Source: Nitrososphaeraceae archaeon (lineage in GTDB: Archaea > Thermoproteota > Nitrososphaeria > Nitrososphaerales > Nitrososphaeraceae). Taken from it: a stretch of 11,001 bases of DNA. The DNA lies in contig JANWJI010000031.1 of the NCBI GenBank assembly GCA_025449515.1, positions 1 to 11,001 of the forward strand, in the 5' to 3' direction. Positions 6,583-11,001 of this stretch are shown here, piece after piece. Each line of letters starts with the position of its first letter. Position 1 is the stretch's first letter. The notes under the pieces were generated by a model. It searched no databases, was not told the DNA's origin, and saw nothing but the letters and a program-made list of their open reading frames with translations. A program made the position numbers and the translations under genes.

Positions 6583-6984
6583 TTGTTATTTTTAAGCTAT
6601 TATAAGTTATGGAGCTGCAGAAAGTATTGGGATCGTACTTCAAACATGGCTGCGGGCGATTCAGGTTCTTGGTGTAGCCTTTGCATGAGTTACCTGCAGC
6701 TAATGGTTGGCTTTAAGAAATGTTGTCCAGGAGTACAAATGAATTCTCCAGGATTCAGCCAAGTCAAGAGGGATCACAAATTGTCTCATGTGGCTTGTCA
6801 ATGGGTTCGCTCCGTCTGGTATTTGCTATACTATGAGGTCGGCGAATCTGCTGGCAAGCCATTCATAATACCAAGTTATTGGCTGAAAGGATCTTCATTT
6901 GATGGCCATATGGAATTACGACTAATCACCACCAGTCATTACCAACCACCAACTAGAGTATTGGCCGAACTACGTCAATTCTGA
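6583..6984 (+). pseudogene. Probable decayed coding region, unrecognised
   Basis: This 133-codon frame opens with TTG and has no good ATG start, promoter or recognised motif. It is rich in Cys, Trp and Tyr, as expected of a shadow or decayed frame. A second copy of the repeat around IQPSQ sits inside it, but there IQPSQ is read in another frame (it continues EGSQIVS), shifted by one extra G relative to copy 1. The better reading is a degraded duplicate of a small membrane-protein gene rather than a functional 133-aa protein. Local GC is somewhat higher than in the flanking spacers, consistent with former coding DNA. Confidence 0.3.
6741..6768 (+). repeat. Degenerate direct repeat, copy 2
   Basis: GAATTCTCCAG followed by GATTCAGCCAAGTCAAG (6752-6768) matches 6459-6484 with two single-base insertions. 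Confidence 0.6.
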
Positions 6985-7085
6985 ATGTAACTGCTGCCGC
7001 CTATAAGAGTTTTCAAACATATAATACAACTAAAATGCCTAGATAACTGCTGATCGAATATTCGTACGCTCATTATCGAGTTTAG

Positions 7086-7142
7086 TCGATCATCATAGGC
7101 CGGATTGGATCGGCTCAAGACGATTGAGCTCATAATGATCGA
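7086..7142. repeat. Nested hairpin structure
   Basis: The outer stem pairs TCGATCAT (7086-7093) with ATGATCGA (7135-7142). Inside lies GCTCAA-GACGA-TTGAGC (7113-7129). A related CTCATTATCGAG at 7070-7080 resembles CTCATAATGATCGAG at 7129-7143. It lies between the convergent 6984 (+) and 7231 (-) gene ends, so it could be a transcript-end structure or a recombination or mobile-element remnant. Confidence 0.45.
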
Positions 7143-7230
7143 GTAGTCTTCATACTGTTATTGGTAACGGCCAGCGGCCTAGAATAATATTGTATTTAGC
7201 AGATTCAAATCAATGGTTTAGCGAAGCAGT

Positions 7231-7374
7231 TTACTGGACTGTCATTAGATCTCGGATCCAGGTCACGCCATGCGTTTCATAATTGTCCATTATTTCATTC
7301 AGGATGGCTTGACAGGGTGCCACATAACTGTAGTCTGTATTTTTCGCAAAGCTATGGCTCTTATTTGTCTTCAT
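7231..7374 (-). CDS. Small 47-aa hypothetical protein overlapping its upstream neighbour
   Basis: An ATG at 7374 opens a 47-codon frame to TAA at 7231-7233. The protein is soluble-looking: a basic start (MKTNKSH), one Cys (CQAIL) and a mixed acidic helix (AILNEIMDNYE). Its first 14 bases overlap the end of the 102-aa gene in a different frame, the layout of translationally coupled gene pairs. I do not recognise the family. A chance frame of this length is possible in AT-rich DNA; the ATG start and the overlap with a same-strand gene favour a real gene. Confidence 0.4.
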   Translation of the reverse strand: MKTNKSHSFAKNTDYSYVAPCQAILNEIMDNYETHGVTWIRDLMTVQ

Positions 7375-7669
7375 GCGCTGATTCGCTTAATCTGCTTAAT
7401 ATCTGTCTAGATGCGTTAGTTATTGCGTCAGTCATATATTCTTTTGATTTGGGGCAGTGGTTAGCATCATCATGACTTAGTGTCTCATTCTGGGGTATTC
7501 CTTGTTCAGCCTTAGACATTTGTCCGAACTTTGAGGCAAGGCTATCATCCGTATAAAGAAGAGCAGTCAGACGCTGGTGTTGTATTCCAAAAACTAGCAT
7601 TAGAGCCAGCATCAGAAAAGTCATGACGACAACTATAGTCTTAGTAAACATCTTGTTCCAATTTAACAT
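7361..7669 (-). CDS. Small membrane-anchored protein, function unknown
   Basis: The 102-aa protein has a short basic N-terminus (MLNWNKMFTK), one strong hydrophobic helix (about 11-29, TIVVVMTFLMLALMLVFGI), then a hydrophilic domain of about 70 residues with a single Cys (NHCPKS) and an amphipathic helix at the end. This fits a signal-anchor protein with its tail outside, or an uncleaved signal peptide. The ATG at 7669 is preceded by no obvious Shine-Dalgarno and only a weak AT-rich element. A second ATG at codon 7 would also keep the helix. It overlaps the 47-aa ORF downstream by 14 bases and diverges from a doubtful 71-aa frame at 7709. Family not recognised. Confidence 0.6.
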   Translation of the reverse strand: MLNWNKMFTKTIVVVMTFLMLALMLVFGIQHQRLTALLYTDDSLASKFGQMSKAEQGIPQNETLSHDDANHCPKSKEYMTDAITNASRQILSRLSESAHEDK

Positions 7670-7708
7670 TAGGTTACAAATTCTTATCGAATTTGTTATT
7701 CATTTTGG

Positions 7709-7924
7709 ATGAAAGGCATTCACGTAAGATGGCTAAAAATAAGTTTCTATCGGCCAGATCAACCTTTCATAACGATTACGATTAGAATAGGTTACCCAAA
7801 GTACTCCATTGTTAACGTCTTTTTAAAAAACAAGATACGAGAAATATTCTATGCAGCTGAGCTGTTGATATTATCGCAAAAATTTGAGATACGATTATGG
7901 AGGCATATTGAATGGATTGAATGA
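7709..7924 (+). CDS. Doubtful 71-aa hypothetical ORF
   Basis: An ATG-initiated frame encodes a basic protein with short hydrophobic stretches (PFITITIRIGYPKYS; IREIFYAAELLILSQ). It faces away from the 102-aa gene with a 39-base gap and ends before formate dehydrogenase. No convincing promoter or ribosome binding site and no recognised motif are visible. It may be a remnant; another frame (about 7893-8006) reads plausibly for about 35 codons just beyond it, hinting at frameshift decay. Confidence 0.25.
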   Translation: MKGIHVRWLKISFYRPDQPFITITIRIGYPKYSIVNVFLKNKIREIFYAAELLILSQKFEIRLWRHIEWIE

Positions 7925-7987
7925 CAATCTTTTAGATGAACCGGCAAGCGATATTAAAGATATACCAGTTACTGGAAATTGCCTGGT

Positions 7988-9043
7988 TTATTTTTTGAAA
8001 GCGTAGCTATAACTGGGACTCACTACTTTGCCATTATCTACTATTAGGTAATCTCGCTCAATTGCGTGCCCATTTAGAAATTTCACTAGACAGTTTTTTA
8101 TTCCATCTGCGTATCTTTTTTGTGCCTCCAGAGTTGTACCGGAGTAATGATGCACCATTCCATGATTTGGCATATTTCTCCATGGATGGTTTCTAGGGGC
8201 TGGCTCGGGGAACCAAACATCTCCTGCATATCCTGCTAGATGCCCTTTCTCTAAGGCTTCTACAAGAGCTTTGGTATCAATAATTTTTCCTCGAGCAGTA
8301 TTGACAAGGTACGCGCCCTTTTTCATTCTGAACAACAAATCTCGATTAAACATTCCATCTGTTTCTGGAGTTAAAGGGGTGTTGATGGTAATGATATCTG
8401 ATTTTTCGATTAATTCTTCTAAAGGTGTATATCGAATACCAAGGACAAATTCTTCAACAGTACTGAGTCGAAAGTTGTTATAGTAAAGTAAGTTAATATC
8501 GAAACCCTTTAGCCTGGTACATACCCTCTGTCCGATCCTACCTGTCCCTATAACTCCAACAGTTTTGCCTTCCAAATCGTGTGCGTTTGCAGCAATTTCC
8601 GCAATATCCCATTTACCATCTAAAACTTGTTTGTAAGCAGGAATATAATTTCGAACTAAAGCTAAGATATGCATTACCACCTGTTCAGCCACGCTTACGA
8701 CGTTGCTACCCGTAATCTCAGCTACTGTAATGTCATGTGCTGCAGCAGAAGCCAAATCTATATGATCGGAACCAACGCCCGCAGTCAGAATCAGCCGAAG
8801 TTTTTGCGCCTTTGTGAGTCTCTCTTTTGTAATATAAGCCGGCCAAAATGGAGTAGTGATAACAACATCAGCAGTGGGAAGATGTTTATCAAGCTCATAC
8901 TCTTGGTCGGTAAGGACTACAAGTTCATGGCCACTCTTTTCAAGAAAATCCTTAAGCCCAAGGGCGTTTTCTGCGCAACCCAGTAAGTCTGGATTATTCG
9001 TTGCTCTTTCTCCTCCTGGATAGAGCACTGCTACAATCTTCAA
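7988..9043 (-). CDS. fdh: NAD(P)-dependent formate dehydrogenase (metal-independent, D-2-hydroxyacid dehydrogenase superfamily)
   Basis: This enzyme oxidises formate to CO2 with a nicotinamide cofactor. The 351 residues match the core of plant and Pseudomonas formate dehydrogenases: LGCAENALGL (21-30), PFWPAY (65-70), LTAGVGSDHIDL (86-97), TGSNVVSVAEQVVM (111-124, substrate-site Asn114), GTGRIG Rossmann loop (166-171), NTARGK with catalytic Arg251, GDVWFPEPAP (274-283), HPWRNMP and HHYSGTT with His299 (Pseudomonas His332). Two key positions differ. Glu280 replaces the usual Gln313. Asn189 replaces the Asp221 that normally selects NAD over NADP, so NADP use is possible. The start is TTG at 9043: an in-frame TAG lies just upstream and no ATG fits. 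A TATA-like element 26 bases upstream would make it leaderless. The gene stands alone. Sparse occurrence in archaea suggests transfer from bacteria, which I cannot test here. Confidence 0.88.
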   Translation of the reverse strand: MKIVAVLYPGGERATNNPDLLGCAENALGLKDFLEKSGHELVVLTDQEYELDKHLPTADVVITTPFWPAYITKERLTKAQKLRLILTAGVGSDHIDLASAAAHDITVAEITGSNVVSVAEQVVMHILALVRNYIPAYKQVLDGKWDIAEIAANAHDLEGKTVGVIGTGRIGQRVCTRLKGFDINLLYYNNFRLSTVEEFVLGIRYTPLEELIEKSDIITINTPLTPETDGMFNRDLLFRMKKGAYLVNTARGKIIDTKALVEALEKGHLAGYAGDVWFPEPAPRNHPWRNMPNHGMVHHYSGTTLEAQKRYADGIKNCLVKFLNGHAIERDYLIVDNGKVVSPSYSYAFKK

Positions 9044-9064
9044 ACATCCCAGTTGCTAGACTAT

Positions 9065-9074
9065 CTAATTTAAG
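9065..9074 (-). promoter_or_regulatory. Weak TATA-like element of formate dehydrogenase
   Basis: The minus strand reads CTTAAATTAG. Its centre is about 26 bases before the TTG at 9043, predicting transcription from the start codon itself. The match is weak. Confidence 0.3.
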
Positions 9075-9262
9075 GTTATCTCAAAAAGCTTAGGTATATT
9101 CCTACACGACAATTACTAGTTGGAGGAAATATTTCAAACACTAGAATCGATTTTAGTGATTGATACCGAAATATGTTTTGAATAAGTTATAAGATTGCTG
9201 ATCTAAATTCATGATGAGACTATCTTTAGTCCATATTTCTAGAAACTTTCTGCCATATTCCA
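9075..9262. other. AT-rich spacer
   Basis: No gene is visible. CATATTT at 9232-9238 lies 26 bases before the expected transcript start of the small frame at 9263 and could be its TATA box. An ATGATGA (9211-9217) resembles a C box, but no C/D RNA layout follows. Confidence 0.4.
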
Positions 9263-9395
9263 ATGGCCGTGTTTTTGAAAGCAAAATCCTTTTTCGGTAT
9301 CTGTTTTCTTTACCTTATTCCTAGCACTAATCTCTTATGCTGCTGCAATTTGGGGTTTAGCAAAATTGTATACAAGAATTTTACTGGCGGATTAA
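9263..9395 (+). pseudogene. Small single-TM membrane protein, apparently frameshifted at a T-run
   Basis: ATG at 9263 begins MAVFLKAKSF. In this frame the protein continues for 51 codons with an odd CCC-containing tail (to 9418). In the next frame, from the five Ts at 9290-9294 onward, the DNA encodes SVSVFFTLFLALISYAAA followed by IWGLAKLY and TRILLAD, then TAA (9393-9395): a textbook membrane helix with a charged end but no start codon of its own. Removing one T joins the two into a 43-aa protein with a basic N-terminus and one TM helix. A TATA-like CATATTT lies about 28 bases upstream. Either this is a decayed gene, a sequencing error, or a programmed-slippage site. Family not recognised. 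Confidence 0.4.
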
Positions 9396-9418
9396 TCCTC
9401 GATAGCTCAACATCCTAA

Positions 9419-9514
9419 ATAAAGACTAACAAATTAATGCGTACCAAATTAATGAATATTATCTTTAGAAGAGTCTAGCATTGCGGCATCTGGCGTTCTA
9501 TTATTTGAGAGGTA
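9419..9514. other. Short spacer
   Basis: Contains a repeated AAATTAATG (9431-9439 and 9446-9454). No gene is seen. Confidence 0.4.
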
Positions 9515-9691
9515 TCATAGCGGATTTCCTGCCATGTACCAATCTTCTTTTGGCCTTTCATCATATGTAATAATTATGTGTTCAGGCTTAGTTTTTAGCA
9601 TTTGTACTGCCGCATCAGTTACAGCCCTAGCAAATGCATCCTTTTGCTCCTTAGTTCTACCAGGGTATAATGAAATTGCGATGATAGGCAT
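9515..9691 (-). CDS. 4-oxalocrotonate tautomerase family protein
   Basis: A complete 58-codon gene. After Met removal the protein begins with Pro1 (PIIAISLYPGR), the catalytic base of the tautomerase superfamily, and Arg11 is present. The helix KEQKDAFARAVTDAAVQML and strand HIIITYDERPKEDWYMAG follow the family pattern: a beta-alpha-beta unit of about 60 residues that assembles into hexamers. Position 39 is Ile where 4-oxalocrotonate tautomerase has catalytic Arg39, and position 50 is Trp instead of Phe. The substrate is therefore probably different, and no aromatic-degradation genes lie nearby. A good TATA box (9717-9723) puts the transcript start about 3 bases before the ATG. It is transcribed away from the recombinase, with 86 bases between the start codons. 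A second ATG five bases upstream is out of frame. Confidence 0.82.
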   Translation of the reverse strand: MPIIAISLYPGRTKEQKDAFARAVTDAAVQMLKTKPEHIIITYDERPKEDWYMAGNPL

Positions 9692-9716
9692 ATCATAGGG
9701 GGTAGCAATCGGCCCA

Positions 9717-9723
9717 TTTATAT
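9717..9723 (-). promoter_or_regulatory. TATA box of the tautomerase gene
   Basis: The minus strand reads ATATAAA, centred at 9720, predicting transcription from about 9694 and a near-leaderless mRNA starting at the ATG at 9691. Confidence 0.5.
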
Positions 9724-9750
9724 GTTATTTGACCATGTCAATACAAATGA

Positions 9751-9758
9751 TATAAATA
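9751..9758 (+). promoter_or_regulatory. TATA box of the tyrosine recombinase gene
   Basis: TATAAATA, centred at about 9754-9755, predicts transcription from about 9780, coinciding with the paired GTG codons at 9778 and 9781. It supports a leaderless start there rather than at the ATG at 9808. Confidence 0.5.
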
Positions 9759-9777
9759 TTGGCCACTCCTAATAGTC

Positions 9778-10992
9778 GTGGTGCTGAATAAAACCAAACA
9801 TGGCTTAATGTCCTCCCCTACGTCGCGCTCTCTTACAACTGAGAATGCACTAGGCAAATACATCAAAAGTATTAGCATAATGAACGCGGCATCGGCTCGT
9901 GAGTATCAATTCAGACTACCGGGGTTCAGTGAATTTGTCTTTACGGCATATAAAATAAATTTGGATAATCTCATAATGAAGATTAATGAACGTTTACTTG
10001 ATCCTTACGATGTCTTAAGTAGTTATATTTCATATCTTCAAACTAGCAACAATATTTCGGCCCTAACTCTAAAACAACGATTAATAACAGCAAAGAATTT
10101 TCTTGAGTATTTCGATGTCGACATAAGTCCTCGCAAATTCAAGCTAAAAGTGAAGTTCCCCAAGGTTGTTCGGAAAGATATACAGCCTCTAACTAAGGAG
10201 AATATCACGAATATATTAAATGCATGTTCTGACATCAGATTAAAGACGTACGTAATATTGCTCGCCGCTACCGGGATGCGAGCATCTGAGGCATTATCTA
10301 TTAGATTGGCTGATTGTGATCTGACTACCAATCCACCAAAGTTACTTATACGAGGAGAATTTACAAAAACAAAGGTATCTCGGTTCGTCTTCTTAACCCA
10401 GGAACTCGTCCAACAAATTTCGTTATGGTTGGAATATAAGCATCGTAGACGCAGGGTATGTCTTAAAGTTAAAGAAAATGAAAAAACACACATTGAATAC
10501 AGGACTCGAAGAAGAAATGATCGTGATTTATTATTAGCCGTGAATCAAGCTAATCCAAACATTAGATGGTTATATAATCACTTTGCCAATAGTTTTGGTA
10601 AAACATTAGATAGAATGGGCATGGGTGACAGAGAAGAAGTTGATTGTGGTAGACGTCGACGCATTACTCTGCACTCTATGAGACGTTTTGTTAAATCTAC
10701 CATCTCGGATTTGGGCTACGGCGACTTTTCCGAGTTTATGATTGGACACAGCTCATCGACTTATTATAGGCGTACAGTTGATGAAAAAGCTGCTCTATTT
10801 AGAAAGATTGAGCCGTACTTGACATTTCTCGATTATCAGCAGTTAGAAAGGCGAGGTGCAGACATTAGTGCACAATTGCTGGAAAAAGATAAACAAATTC
10901 AGACCTTAGTAAAGAAGCAGGAGCAATTTGAACAGTTACTCCAATCGCTCATAGATTCAGGACAGTTAAAACCGGGTAAAACCGATTTCTAG
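9778..10992 (+). CDS. Tyrosine recombinase / phage-type integrase
   Basis: The enzyme cuts and rejoins DNA at specific sites through a tyrosine-DNA intermediate. The 404 residues comprise an N-terminal SAM-like core-binding domain (about 25-115) and a catalytic domain (about 135-350). The active-site set is visible: Arg168 in ATGMRASEAL, Lys197 or Lys199 in FTKTKVSRF, HSMR (His299, Arg302), GH (His324) and Tyr329 or Tyr330 in HSSSTYY. A coiled-coil-like tail (about 364-393, AQLLEKDKQIQTLVKKQEQF) follows. The tyrosine is only 5-6 residues after the histidine rather than the usual nine or so. The start is GTG at 9778 or 9781, supported by the TATA box; an ATG at 9808 is the alternative. No tRNA, excisionase or attachment repeat is visible, so the gene may be chromosomal or lie at the edge of an element extending beyond the window. 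Confidence 0.9.
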   Translation: MVLNKTKHGLMSSPTSRSLTTENALGKYIKSISIMNAASAREYQFRLPGFSEFVFTAYKINLDNLIMKINERLLDPYDVLSSYISYLQTSNNISALTLKQRLITAKNFLEYFDVDISPRKFKLKVKFPKVVRKDIQPLTKENITNILNACSDIRLKTYVILLAATGMRASEALSIRLADCDLTTNPPKLLIRGEFTKTKVSRFVFLTQELVQQISLWLEYKHRRRRVCLKVKENEKTHIEYRTRRRNDRDLLLAVNQANPNIRWLYNHFANSFGKTLDRMGMGDREEVDCGRRRRITLHSMRRFVKSTISDLGYGDFSEFMIGHSSSTYYRRTVDEKAALFRKIEPYLTFLDYQQLERRGADISAQLLEKDKQIQTLVKKQEQFEQLLQSLIDSGQLKPGKTDF

Positions 10993-11001
10993 ATTATTCC
11001 A

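Noticed and set aside
6500..6830. GGTTCGC strings at 6517 and 6804 as tRNA T-arms
   Set aside because: No acceptor stem or anticodon arm can be built around them; they lie within the degenerate duplicated segment.
7893..8006. Open frame (+) reading NDNLLDEPASDIKDIP and ending inside the 3' end of formate dehydrogenase
   Set aside because: It lacks a good start, overlaps a real gene on the other strand and has no recognised relative. At most it is a remnant.
4812..9043. MoeA supplying molybdenum cofactor to the formate dehydrogenase
   Set aside because: The formate dehydrogenase is of the metal-free D-2-hydroxyacid dehydrogenase type and needs no molybdenum cofactor, so the two genes are not functionally linked.
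9211..9217. ATGATGA as a C box of a C/D guide RNA (similar at 1158-1164)
   Set aside because: No correctly spaced CTGA D box or C'/D' pair follows at either site.
10038..10493. 151-codon minus-strand frame inside the recombinase
   Set aside because: It is the antisense shadow of a well-supported recombinase gene and shows no protein-like motif. The other long antisense frames within asnB, moeA and formate dehydrogenase were dropped for the same reason.

Overview
The window looks archaeal, most likely from a soil-type ammonia oxidiser of the Nitrososphaeria (Thaumarchaeota), perhaps close to Nitrosocosmicus. This is inference. The points behind it are low GC (mid-30s percent by eye), only about half of the DNA coding, strong TATA-like boxes placed so that transcripts would start at or within a few bases of start codons, almost no Shine-Dalgarno sequences, a tyrosine recombinase of the kind common in these genomes, and archaeal-style AsnB and MoeA. 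There are no tRNA, rRNA or CRISPR sequences.

Layout. At the left edge a prohibitin/SPFH membrane protein runs leftward out of the window. Its 5' end is broken by a 140-bp non-autonomous mobile element (790-929) with 12-bp perfect terminal inverted repeats and an 8-bp target duplication. About 1 kb without a convincing gene follows. Then comes asparagine synthase AsnB (1940-3622, +), with a 9-bp-stem hairpin in its promoter or leader. A short repeat-rich spacer separates it from two leftward genes with separate promoters: a six-TM membrane protein carrying CC and CPTC motifs (3891-4733) and the molybdopterin molybdenumtransferase MoeA (4812-6089).

From 6090 to 7230 the DNA is mostly degenerate. 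It holds two decayed, duplicated coding fragments and a nested hairpin. Next is a leftward pair of overlapping small genes: a 102-aa single-TM protein and a previously hidden 47-aa ORF. A metal-independent formate dehydrogenase with a TTG start lies at 7988-9043 (-). Beyond it are an apparently frameshifted small membrane protein (about 9263-9395, +), a complete 58-aa 4-oxalocrotonate-tautomerase-family gene (9515-9691, -) and a divergently transcribed tyrosine recombinase (9778-10992, +).

The genes do not form one pathway. Housekeeping functions (AsnB, MoeA, formate oxidation) sit among small lineage-specific membrane proteins, decayed genes and mobile DNA, as expected of an accessory, rearranging region. 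The best-supported unusual observation is the small mobile element that separates the prohibitin gene from its probable promoter and TTG start. I found no clear multi-gene defence or other novel system. The nearest candidates are the two-gene small-protein unit at 7231-7669 and the cysteine-motif membrane protein.
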